Positions 1-7,271 of a DNA stretch of 30,918 nt are shown here, in pieces. Both the position numbers and the translations under genes were made by a program. The stretch is from NCBI GenBank assembly GCA_017545365.1, contig JAFWOP010000034.1, forward strand, positions 1-30,918, given 5' to 3'. The DNA comes from Bacteroidales bacterium (lineage in GTDB: Bacteria; Bacteroidota; Bacteroidia; Bacteroidales; P3). Positions within the stretch are counted from its first letter, which is position 1. Each line of letters opens with the position of its first letter. The notes under the pieces are model-generated. The model was given only the letters and a program-made list of their open reading frames with translations, had not been told where the DNA came from and did not search any database.

Positions 1-141
1 ACTTCGCCCTTGTGCGAAAATTCTCACTCAACATCCTCAAGCGCGACAAGGGCAAGGGCAGTCTCGTCACCAAGCGGCTCAAGGCTGGCTGGAGCATCGA
101 TTACCTCTTCTCTTTACTGGAAATTTGATGCGTTTGCCCTG
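1..141 (+). mobile_element. Right end of an ISAs1-family insertion sequence (partial)
   Basis: Seen: the transposase C-terminus stops at 126-128. The next bases run to GCCCTG at 136-141. On the reverse strand this end reads CAGGGCAAACGCATCAAATT, which fits my memory of ISAs1-family inverted repeats. From 142 onward the sequence is uninterrupted LRR-coding DNA, so 141/142 is the best estimate of the element boundary. The left end lies outside the window, so the inverted repeat and any 8-10 bp target duplication cannot be confirmed here. Confidence 0.7.
3..128 (+). CDS. ISAs1-family transposase, C-terminal fragment
   Basis: This is the last 41 codons of a DDE transposase open at the window edge. 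The reading frame starting at base 3 gives FALVRKFSLNIL, then KRDKGKGS, then KRLKAGWSIDYL, and stops at TGA (126-128). The pattern of a Leu/Phe/Asn helix, a KxDK turn, and K-R-L-x-A-G-W with a hydrophobic end is typical of ISAs1 (H-repeat-like) transposase tails. The catalytic residues lie upstream of the window. The transposase frame is the same as that of the LRR gene after it, but the TGA separates them, so no fusion protein is expected. It may be an intact element; only the tail is visible. Confidence 0.75.
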   Translation, partial: FALVRKFSLNILKRDKGKGSLVTKRLKAGWSIDYLFSLLEI

Positions 142-1043
142 CTTCTCTCACCAGCATCGACCTCTCCTCACTCAACACTGCCAACGTGACCCACATCGAC
201 AGCCTGTTCTCATTCTGCAACAAACTCACTAGCTTCAACCTCAGCGGACTCAACCTTTCCCGGGTCGTATCTGCGACTGCCCTGTTTAGCAGCTGTTCCA
301 AACTCACTACAGTCAGCCTCTCCGGACTCAACCTTTCCAGCCTCGTATCAGCCTATGCCCTGTTTAGCGGCTGCTCCGCACTCACTACGGCCAATCTTTC
401 AGGCCTCAACCTTTCAAGCGTCGAAGACATGGGCCGTATGTTTTACATCTGCTCAAACCTCACCTCTGTCGACTTCACCGGCGTCACCCTCGGTAGCGCC
501 CTAAACATGAAAAGCATGTTCTATAGTTGCAAGGCCCTCACCACCATCGACCTCTCACCCCTCAACACCTCCACTGTCACCGATATGGAAACCATGTTTC
601 AGAGCTGCGAGAAACTCACAAACGTCACCTTCGGCGGCAACTTCAGCACCGAAAGCGTCACCACCATGCATGCTATGTTCTTCAATTGCTCCACCCTCGT
701 CAGCCTCAACCTCGCATGCTTTAACACCCAGAACGTCACCGACATGGGATTCATGTGCGCCAGATGCCCCCAACTCACCAGCGTCGACCTCCGCAACGCC
801 ACCGGCACCAGCCTCACAACCACCGATAATATGTTCCAATCATGCGCAAGGCTGACCAACATCCGTTTCGATGTGATGACCTTACCGGCAAGCGGCGTAA
901 ACCTGAACGTGATGCTCAATAATAATACTTGTACCAGCGTCAGCAGCTGTACGCTCTACTGCCCGCCCGGCACATGGACACGCCTCTCGTCCGCAAACGT
1001 ATTATCCAGCAAAATACATTGGGGAGACCCATCCTCCCTATAA
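142..1043 (+). pseudogene. BspA-like leucine-rich-repeat surface protein, 5'-truncated by the IS
   Basis: The open frame consists of tandem repeats of about 23-25 residues with the pattern LTSIDLSxLNTSxVTDMxxMFxxC, the BspA/DUF285 type of LRR, repeated roughly eleven times. The last 40 or so residues (ending HWGDPSSL) form a cap. LRR coding begins directly at the IS end (SLTSIDLSSLNTANV from 144), before the first possible start, GTG at 186. That GTG therefore lies inside a repeat and is not a natural start. There is no signal peptide, so the fragment is very likely not exported. The missing 5' part should lie on the far side of the IS. BspA-family proteins are known as surface adhesins in oral and gut Bacteroidales; a role for this one is inference. 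Confidence 0.8.
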
Positions 1044-1074
1044 GGTCGGCATCCGTCGGGCCTGACATCTGACC

Positions 1075-1110
1075 GAGAGACACCGCAGCCGCTTGCGGTG
1101 TCTCTCTTCT
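1075..1110 (+). terminator. Intrinsic terminator after the LRR gene
   Basis: A perfect 13-bp inverted repeat (GAGAGACACCGCA at 1075-1087 and its complement at 1094-1106) flanks a 6-nt loop. It is followed by a short T-rich tail (TTCT). It lies 31 bp after the LRR stop codon. The stem is strong, but the T-tract is weak. Confidence 0.7.
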
Positions 1111-1690
1111 GCATCCGCCAGTCCTGCCCCCGGGCCTGTGCGCCTCCCCGGCCCCCGAAACCTCCCGCCCCCACCCGCCGCGTCCAAATCTCGTGAAACC
1201 GACATAAGGATAAGGACGACACAGCAGACGTGCCCCCTTCGTTCCCCTATTCAAGGGAGGGGCAAACATCTGACGAGTGTTTGCCGAAGTGGCGGGGAAT
1301 GTGTCAGTGCCAGACAAACCGACGCCAATCAGCAGTGCAAAATTCTCCCCCCCCGTACTATCTTCCAAAATTTTCATGCCTTTCCCCATCGGACGGCCCT
1401 GCCGTACGGCCGGTTGCTCAGCGCATCCGTTGCGCTGCCCTACGATACTTTGGCATTTTGCCGTCTTCTCTTTACCGACGCTTCCTGCTTCTTTTCTGTT
1501 TGAAAAAAGGAAAGAAAAAGAAAGTAGAAAATAGGTGGTGAAAAAAACGTATGGCTGCTGTGTCGGCGGGGTCGGCGGCCAGCGGCATTCGCAGGACGTG
1601 TGCCAGCAACGGTGGCGACAGCTTTGATTATTAACAAATGGGATTGGATAAATATGTGTTATTATCTGTCGGTCAGAGCGGAAAAAACCG
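1111..1690. other. Gene-poor intergenic region
   Basis: I see no convincing gene here. Open frames exist on both strands, but they lack recognisable domains, overlap one another, and are rich in Pro/Arg/Ser as expected of non-coding GC-rich DNA. Visible structure includes a hairpin CAGCGCA/TGCGCTG (1419-1425 and 1431-1437) and a purine-rich stretch at about 1501-1535 (runs of GAAAG/AAAAG). These suggest degenerate repeat-type intergenic DNA rather than a gene. Confidence 0.5.
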
Positions 1691-1698
1691 TATCTTTG
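1691..1698 (+). promoter_or_regulatory. Bacteroidota-type -7 promoter box (TATCTTTG)
   Basis: TATCTTTG matches the TAnnTTTG -7 consensus of the Bacteroidota housekeeping sigma factor. It lies 20 bp upstream of the ATG at 1719. No clear TTTG -33 box is visible at the expected distance. The expected transcription start leaves a leader of roughly 15 nt for the cell-wall cluster 1719-6303. Confidence 0.65.
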
Positions 1699-1718
1699 CA
1701 ATTTGAAATATTGTCAAT

Positions 1719-2951
1719 ATGCATATAGTAAAAGTACATAGCAGCCTTTTGCATGTTGTGCCTATTGTGTTGGCATTGATACTGTTGTCTCCGTCCGTCC
1801 AAGGGCAGAGCAAGAAACAGTTGGAGCGCGACAAGGCAAGGATTGAGAAAGAAATAGCCCGTTTGAACGGCGAGTTGAGCAAAGTGCGCAAGGATTCGAA
1901 GAATTCCACCAAGCAAATCAACCTCATCAAGAAGCGCATTCAGGAGCGCACCAACCTTATCAACAACATCAACGGTCAGATGAACATACTGAACCGCCAA
2001 ATCGTCCGCACCGAGGACTCCCTGCGGACGGTGCGCTGCGAAATCGACAGCATGAAGTCGGAGTATGCCAAGGTGGTGCGTTCGTTGTATGGTCTGCGGC
2101 AGAATATGAATGCCGTGGGGATGGTGTTCGACAATGAGCAGTACAACTACAGCTACTTGAAGATGAAATACTTCGCTGAGTATTCGCGCTATCGCAAGCA
2201 TCAGGCCACCGTCATCAAACGGCGTGAGCAGCTTTTCAGCGAGATGAGCCTCGACCTCCAGCGGCAGCGCAACGAGAAATCGTCGCTCTTGGCACAAGAA
2301 CGCAAGCAGCGCGACGCCCTCTCGCGCGAGCAGCAACAGCAGCAGAAGAAGCTGAACAAGAGCCAGCAGGACGAGAAGAGCCTCCAGCAGCAGATAAGCA
2401 AGAAGGAGAGCCAGAAACGGCAGCTGCAGCAGCAGATTCAGCAACTGATTAATGCCGAAGTGGCCAAAAGCAGTTCGGGCGGCAAGAGCAGCGGGGGCAG
2501 CAAGACCGGCGGCAGTGCAGGCAGCGGTGCTGTGTATAACGATGGTGTCTCGGCCGATTTTGCGCAGAACAAGGGACGGCTGTCGTGGCCCGTATATTAC
2601 AAGTCGGTGGCGCGTGAGTACGGCCTCTACACCCATTCCTCGGGTGGGCAGAACCGCAATTTCGGCATCGACCTCAACTGTGCCCCGGGTGCGACGGTGA
2701 GCTGCGTGTTCAACGGCACCGTGGCCCGCGTTTTCACCACACCCAACGGCGCGAAAGGGGTGATAGTGCGCCACGGCTCTTATATGACCGTCTATGCCGG
2801 ACTGGGCACCGTCAGCGTCTCACAGGGCAGCAAGGTGACGACCAAGCAGACCCTAGGCACCGTCTTTTCGAGCGGCGAAGGCACCTCGGAATTCAGTTTC
2901 CAGGTGTGGTGCGGCAAGGATGCGTTGAACCCACGTCACTGGCTGAGGTGA
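1719..2951 (+). CDS. EnvC-like coiled-coil LytM (M23-fold) protein, probable murein hydrolase activator
   Basis: The 410-aa protein has a signal peptide (residues 1-29, cleavage near VQG), a long coiled coil rich in Lys/Glu/Gln (about 30-245), a Gly/Ser linker (about 250-275) and a C-terminal LytM/M23 fold (about 285-410). In place of HxGxD it has N314-F-G-I-D318. In place of HxH in the core strand it has VYAGL with Gly361. The final His region reads SEFSFQ. The zinc ligands therefore appear missing, as in EnvC and other LytM activators of amidases. Inferred role: a periplasmic divisome-linked activator of N-acetylmuramyl-L-alanine amidase. It is the first gene of a plus-strand cluster, 21 bp before the GH3 gene, and has its own -7 box. 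The start is supported by that promoter and the signal peptide. Confidence 0.85.
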   Translation: MHIVKVHSSLLHVVPIVLALILLSPSVQGQSKKQLERDKARIEKEIARLNGELSKVRKDSKNSTKQINLIKKRIQERTNLINNINGQMNILNRQIVRTEDSLRTVRCEIDSMKSEYAKVVRSLYGLRQNMNAVGMVFDNEQYNYSYLKMKYFAEYSRYRKHQATVIKRREQLFSEMSLDLQRQRNEKSSLLAQERKQRDALSREQQQQQKKLNKSQQDEKSLQQQISKKESQKRQLQQQIQQLINAEVAKSSSGGKSSGGSKTGGSAGSGAVYNDGVSADFAQNKGRLSWPVYYKSVAREYGLYTHSSGGQNRNFGIDLNCAPGATVSCVFNGTVARVFTTPNGAKGVIVRHGSYMTVYAGLGTVSVSQGSKVTTKQTLGTVFSSGEGTSEFSFQVWCGKDALNPRHWLR

Positions 2952-2972
2952 TGGCAGTTAATAATTGATGTT

Positions 2973-5336
2973 ATGTACAAGAGAACCGTTTTCTTTCTGA
3001 TGTTGGTCCTGCTGGCTACGGCGGGCCATTCGCAGGTGAGGGGCATGAAGAAGAGCCCCAAGCCCTCCAAGCAAGTCACCACGACCATGCAGCGGGTCAA
3101 AGGGCGGCTGGCCACCCTGTGGGTGGACTCGGTGATGTCCACCATGACCCTCCGCCAGCAGGTGGCACAGCTGATGATTATACGCGTGCCGCTGAATTTA
3201 GATGGCAAGGCGCAGCGCGAGTTCGAACAGGTCATTCGCGAAACCGAGGTCGGCGGCGTCTGCTTTTTTGTGGGCACTGCCGACAAGACGCTCCCCCTCA
3301 TCAAACGCTTTCAGTATGTGAGCAGTTTTCCTCTTTTGGTCTGCATTGATGCCGAATGGGGCTTGGGCATGAGGTTGAGCGACTGCTACGCCTTCCCCAA
3401 GAATGGCGACTGGGGCCTGCTGCCCCCTACCATGGACACCCTCCTCTTCTCCATGGGACGCGAGATTGGCCGCCAGTGTAAGAATATGGGCATCCATGTC
3501 AACTTCGCCCCTGTGGTGGACGTGAACAGTAATCCCAACAACCCCGTCATCGGCATCCGCTCTTTCAGCGACTCGCCCCAAAGGGTGGCCCAGTTGGGCA
3601 TACAATATATGAAAGGCCTCCAGAGCCAAGGTGTCATGGCTGTCGCCAAACATTTCCCCGGACATGGTGACACCGAGACCGACAGCCATTTCGACCTCCC
3701 CATCATCAACCATACCCGCCAGTATATGGACACCGTGGACCTCTACCCCTTCCGCCGCCTCATCGCCGCCGGTGTGGAGGGCGTGATGACCGCCCACCTG
3801 CAGGTCAACGCCTACGACAGCGAGCCCAACCGCCCGTCGTCGTTGTCGGGCGCGGTGGTCAACCAGCTGCTACGCCACGATATGAACTTCCAGGGGATGG
3901 TCATTACCGACGGGCTTGACATGAAGGGTGTCACCAAGTATTATAAAGACGGCGATGGCGAGCTGGCAGCCCTTGTGGCCGGCAGCGACCTACTGCTGCT
4001 TCCACCCGATGTGCCAAAAGCCATCGAGCGCATCTGCCTTGCGGCGGAGGCCGACGACGACCTGCGCCAGCTCGTGGCCATGCGCTGCCGCCGAGTGCTG
4101 CGAACCAAATATAACCACGGTCTCTCTCGTCTCGAACCCGACAGTTGGCATGTGCCCACGGCGGACGACAGCCTGCGTTGCGACGCCATCGTGCGCCCCC
4201 TGCGGCTGGTGATGGAGGGACGGATTGACAGCCTTGTGGCCGACGGTATTGCGCAAGGGGCCTTCCCTGGCTGTCAGGTGCTGGCCATGAAGGACGGCAA
4301 GCTTCTCTTCCGCAAAGCCTATGGCCGTCTGACCTACGACCCCGCTTCGCCAGCGGTGGACATGTCTACCGTCTACGACCTGGCATCGGTCACCAAGATG
4401 CTCTCCACCACGCTGGCCATGATGAAACTCGTGGAGACCGGCAAGGTGAAGCTCGACGACCCCCTTAGCATGTATCTGCCATACCTCAAGCATACCGACA
4501 AGCAGAAGCTCACCATCCGTCAGGTGATGAGCCATGTGGCACGGCTGAAGTCGTTCGACACCTATTGGAAAACAGCCCGCGACAGCGACGACCCGCTGGA
4601 GAGTGTGCTCGAACAGGTGGTCGCCACCCCGCTGCTGCCCCAGGGAGGGTATGTGTATAGCGATTTGGGCTTCATTCTCTTGGGTGACCTAGTGCAGCAT
4701 GTCTCAGGCCAGCGGCTCGACATCTTCGTCCACCGCCATTTCTATTCGCCGATGGGGTTGTGCAGCACCAGCTACAACCCTATGGAACACGGCATCGACA
4801 GCCTCAGGATTGCCCCTACCGAGGACGACCACCACTACCGCAACCGCTTGGTGCAAGGGGTGGTGCATGACGAGAATGCCCACGTGATGGGTGGTGTCTC
4901 TGGTCATGCGGGCCTCTTCAGCACAGCCGACGACGTGGCACGCATCCTCCAGATGCTGCTCGACGGCGGCACCTACGACGGCAAGCGTTACCTCAAGGCC
5001 GAGACTATCGAGCTGTTCAATACCCGCCACTACGCCTCCCAAGGCTGCCGCCGTGGGCTGGGGTTCGACAAGCCTTTGGTTTCAGGAACTGGTGGCAGTG
5101 CCTGTGAAGAGGCTTCGCAGAACAGCTATGGACATACGGGTTTCACGGGTACGATGGTGTGGGTAGACCCCGACTGCGGACTAACTTATGTCTTCCTCTC
5201 CAACCGTGTCCACCCAAAACCTACGCCCAACAAGCTGGCGGCTATGAATATTCGTACCAACATACAGAAAGAACTTTACCGCATCCTGCGCACCAGCACC
5301 GCACAGGATGGCAAGGTGGCAAATTTTGGGAACTAG
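2973..5336 (+). CDS. GH3 beta-N-acetylglucosaminidase (NagZ-like) fused to a serine hydrolase (beta-lactamase fold)
   Basis: This 787-aa protein has a signal peptide (MYKRTVFFLMLVLLATAGHSQ). Residues about 45-400 are a GH3 domain with the NagZ-type loop K226-H-F-P-G-H-G followed by D233...D237-S-H, which carries the acid/base pair typical of bacterial N-acetylglucosaminidases. Residues about 415-775 are a class C beta-lactamase/serine hydrolase domain with S472-V-T-K475, Y562-S-D564 in place of YxN, and H721-T-G723 in place of KTG. Such fusions are known in Bacteroidota. The likely substrate is exported or periplasmic muropeptide, with the GH3 part removing GlcNAc; the serine hydrolase may act on peptides or esters and its substrate is unknown. 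It follows an EnvC-like gene and its end abuts the ATP-grasp gene, so all three are probably co-transcribed. Confidence 0.88.
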   Translation: MYKRTVFFLMLVLLATAGHSQVRGMKKSPKPSKQVTTTMQRVKGRLATLWVDSVMSTMTLRQQVAQLMIIRVPLNLDGKAQREFEQVIRETEVGGVCFFVGTADKTLPLIKRFQYVSSFPLLVCIDAEWGLGMRLSDCYAFPKNGDWGLLPPTMDTLLFSMGREIGRQCKNMGIHVNFAPVVDVNSNPNNPVIGIRSFSDSPQRVAQLGIQYMKGLQSQGVMAVAKHFPGHGDTETDSHFDLPIINHTRQYMDTVDLYPFRRLIAAGVEGVMTAHLQVNAYDSEPNRPSSLSGAVVNQLLRHDMNFQGMVITDGLDMKGVTKYYKDGDGELAALVAGSDLLLLPPDVPKAIERICLAAEADDDLRQLVAMRCRRVLRTKYNHGLSRLEPDSWHVPTADDSLRCDAIVRPLRLVMEGRIDSLVADGIAQGAFPGCQVLAMKDGKLLFRKAYGRLTYDPASPAVDMSTVYDLASVTKMLSTTLAMMKLVETGKVKLDDPLSMYLPYLKHTDKQKLTIRQVMSHVARLKSFDTYWKTARDSDDPLESVLEQVVATPLLPQGGYVYSDLGFILLGDLVQHVSGQRLDIFVHRHFYSPMGLCSTSYNPMEHGIDSLRIAPTEDDHHYRNRLVQGVVHDENAHVMGGVSGHAGLFSTADDVARILQMLLDGGTYDGKRYLKAETIELFNTRHYASQGCRRGLGFDKPLVSGTGGSACEEASQNSYGHTGFTGTMVWVDPDCGLTYVFLSNRVHPKPTPNKLAAMNIRTNIQKELYRILRTSTAQDGKVANFGN

Positions 5337-5337
5337 G

Positions 5338-6303
5338 ATGGTTTATATTACATTGTACAAACTGCTTCTTCACCGCAGATACAAGGATTATCTGCGCCAG
5401 GCCGAAGGCAACATCGACAAGTGCCATGAGACGTTGCTGCATGGCACCTACTACGAGGAATACGACAGCTACGACTTTGCCCATAAGACTCCTGCCGAAC
5501 GGAGGGAGTATCTGACGGACGTGTACAGGAACAAGCTCTGCCGTCGCTATAATGGTGCCCGCCAGCAGGCTGTCATTATGGACAAATACCGTACGGCGGA
5601 GAAATTCCGAGATTATTTCCACAGACAGTATATGCTCTGCGTGTCAGAGGACCAACGCGAGGCATTTGTCTCCTTTGGGATGCGTGAGGGCCGACTGGTG
5701 GTGAAGCCTGTGGATGAATGTGCCGGTCGAAGGGTTCGTATGCTTGAAGGCGATAGCGAGGCGAGGTGGCACAAGCATTATAATTGGCTGATGATCGAAG
5801 GACTACGTTATATTGTAGAGCAGGTTATCGTGCAGCATCCTGTGATGGCACGGTGGAACGAGAGCTCCGTCAATACGGTGCGCATCAACACGATGCAGCA
5901 TCGGGGCAACGTGCGGGTGCTGACTGCCAATATGCGTTGTGGCCGTGCCAGAAGCTTTGTCGACAACTGTGCCAGGGGGGGGTATTGCGCCAATATTGAC
6001 CCCGCCACTGGCCGCATCATAACCTCCGCCACCGGCAAGGGGACGGAAAAATACGCCGTCCACCCCGATAGCGGTGTCCCCTTCGAAGGGGAGGTTATCC
6101 CCCAATGGGACGAGCTGTTGCAGGCTACTGCCGAGATGGCGTTGAGGCTCCCCAAGCTGAGCTATGTCAGTTGGGATATGGCGCTCACCGCCGAAGGCTG
6201 GGTGCTGGTTGAAGCAAACAAAGGCGAACTCATCGCCGACCAGCGCAATTTGGGCCGTGGTTTGCGGAGAGAATTTGAGGAGATGATAAAGGGGGTGTAC
6301 TAG
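5338..6303 (+). CDS. Sugar-transfer-associated ATP-grasp family protein
   Basis: The 321-aa protein resembles the ATP-grasp group found near sugar-transfer genes. Visible are a lysine in a VVKPVDECAGRRV strand (K123), the YIVEQVIVQHP linker strand (about 159-168), SSVNTVRI (177-183), and the metal-site end WDMALTAEGWVLVEANKGE with D280, E292 and N294. It would ligate a carboxylate to an amine or thiol using ATP; the substrate cannot be read from sequence. There is no signal peptide, so it is cytoplasmic. I chose ATG 5338, one base after the GH3 stop. An in-frame ATG at 5308 overlapping the GH3 gene would add ten residues (MARWQILGTR) that look like GH3 shadow. It is the last gene before the CTAGG array. 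Confidence 0.8.
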   Translation: MVYITLYKLLLHRRYKDYLRQAEGNIDKCHETLLHGTYYEEYDSYDFAHKTPAERREYLTDVYRNKLCRRYNGARQQAVIMDKYRTAEKFRDYFHRQYMLCVSEDQREAFVSFGMREGRLVVKPVDECAGRRVRMLEGDSEARWHKHYNWLMIEGLRYIVEQVIVQHPVMARWNESSVNTVRINTMQHRGNVRVLTANMRCGRARSFVDNCARGGYCANIDPATGRIITSATGKGTEKYAVHPDSGVPFEGEVIPQWDELLQATAEMALRLPKLSYVSWDMALTAEGWVLVEANKGELIADQRNLGRGLRREFEEMIKGVY

Positions 6304-6393
6304 GCTGTACTAGGCTGTACTAGGCTTTTCTAGGCACCTCTAGGCTTTCCTAGGATTGCCTAGGATTGCCTAGGAAAGCCTAGAATCCCTAGT
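6301..6393. repeat. Array of 10-bp CTAGG repeats between convergent genes
   Basis: TAG(G) recurs at exactly 6301, 6311, 6321, 6331, 6341, 6351, 6361, 6371 and 6381, so nine units of exactly 10 bp run through the gap. Units differ only in the last five bases (CTGTAC, CTTTTC, CACCTC, ATTGCC, AAAGCC and similar), and nearly all units are preceded by C, giving CTAGG. CTAG is its own complement, so the array reads similarly on both strands. It starts in the stop codon of the ATP-grasp gene and ends just before the stop codon of the minus-strand DnaJ-like gene. Confidence 0.9.
6339..6384. terminator. 16-bp perfect hairpin inside the CTAGG array, possible bidirectional terminator
   Basis: Bases 6339-6354 pair perfectly with 6369-6384 (core AGGCTTTCCTAGG / CCTAGGAAAGCCT). 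The 14-nt loop itself contains the palindrome CCTAGG. The hairpin lies between two convergent genes, as a shared terminator would. It lacks a clear T-tract on either side, so factor-independent termination is uncertain. Confidence 0.55.
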
Positions 6394-7251
6394 CTACTTC
6401 ATCCCGCGGGCGGTCTTGATTTGCTCGTAGGCTTCGTTGATTTCGCGGAATTGGGCTTCGGCGTTTTTCTTCACCTCTTCGCCCATTCCTTCCACTTTGT
6501 CGGGGTGGTATTTCATCGCCAGCCGCCGATAGGCTTTCTTCACCTCTTCGTCGGTGGCGGAGGATGTGAGGCCCAACACCTTGTAGGGGTCTTTGTACGT
6601 AGTGCCAGAGGAACTGTATTGGCGTGAGCCGCCGCTGTAGCTGTTGTAGCCGGTGTGGGAATAGCTGTTCTGTCTGGCATAGCGGCTGCCCACATGGCGG
6701 GTATAAATGCTCACATAGTCGCCTGAGTTGATGCCCAGCCCGCGGGCTATGGCCCTCATGGTAGAGTTTTCGGTGGTGCCGTAGCTGTTGTCCGCCACTG
6801 CCAGCCCGAAGAGGAAGTCCACCATGTGGTAGCGGGTGGTGTAGTCCGTGTTCTGTTTGATTTGGTAGCATATCTCCTCCAAGGGGATGTTGGTTTCGGG
6901 CTTCACCAGCTCGCGCAGCATGGCGAGGTACTTCTTACCCTGCTCCTCGCCGTAATTGTTCAGGAGGAACTGCTTCACATAGTCCAGTTCGGAGCGTTTG
7001 ACAGTGCCGTCGGCCTTCATCACGGCGGCGATAAGCACGAGGAGCGACACGTTGATGTCGTCCTGTGTGCCTTCGTTGTGATAGGGGCCGCGGCGGCCAC
7101 CGCTAATATAGTCGTAGCCCAGTCCGTTCCCTGATTTGTTTTCGATGGCGCTGCCTATCAGGTAGCCGAGCAGTGCGCCCAGGGGACCGGCCCCCGTCCA
7201 ACTGAGGAACAGAGCCCCCAGACCTGTGAACAACCATTTTGTCAGACCCAT
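6394..7251 (-). CDS. DjlA-like membrane-anchored TerB/J-domain co-chaperone
   Basis: The 285-aa protein has a Gly-rich hydrophobic N-terminus (residues 5-35, [24 protein letters not shown]) that can serve as a membrane anchor like that of DjlA. A TerB-like helical domain follows (about 63-180, with [18 protein letters not shown]). Next come a Ser/Tyr-rich linker (190-220) and a C-terminal J domain (221-283) with the HPD motif at H249-P-D251. The J domain should stimulate a DnaK-type Hsp70 at the inner face of the membrane. It starts 20 bp after the stop of the upstream protease gene on the same strand and has no -7 box of its own, so it may be co-transcribed with it. Confidence 0.88.
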   Translation of the reverse strand: MGLTKWLFTGLGALFLSWTGAGPLGALLGYLIGSAIENKSGNGLGYDYISGGRRGPYHNEGTQDDINVSLLVLIAAVMKADGTVKRSELDYVKQFLLNNYGEEQGKKYLAMLRELVKPETNIPLEEICYQIKQNTDYTTRYHMVDFLFGLAVADNSYGTTENSTMRAIARGLGINSGDYVSIYTRHVGSRYARQNSYSHTGYNSYSGGSRQYSSSGTTYKDPYKVLGLTSSATDEEVKKAYRRLAMKYHPDKVEGMGEEVKKNAEAQFREINEAYEQIKTARGMK

Positions 7252-7271
7252 ATTGGATAGTATGTTAGATG

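Noticed and set aside
940..1701. Open frames of 253 aa (minus) and 136/103 aa (plus) between the LRR and EnvC-like genes
   Set aside because: No domain, signal peptide or promoter; the longest overlaps the LRR gene end, its terminator and the promoter at 1691. Composition looks like non-coding GC-rich DNA.
6301..6393. CRISPR array
   Set aside because: The 10-bp unit is far too short and the variable parts are only about five bases; there are no cas genes.
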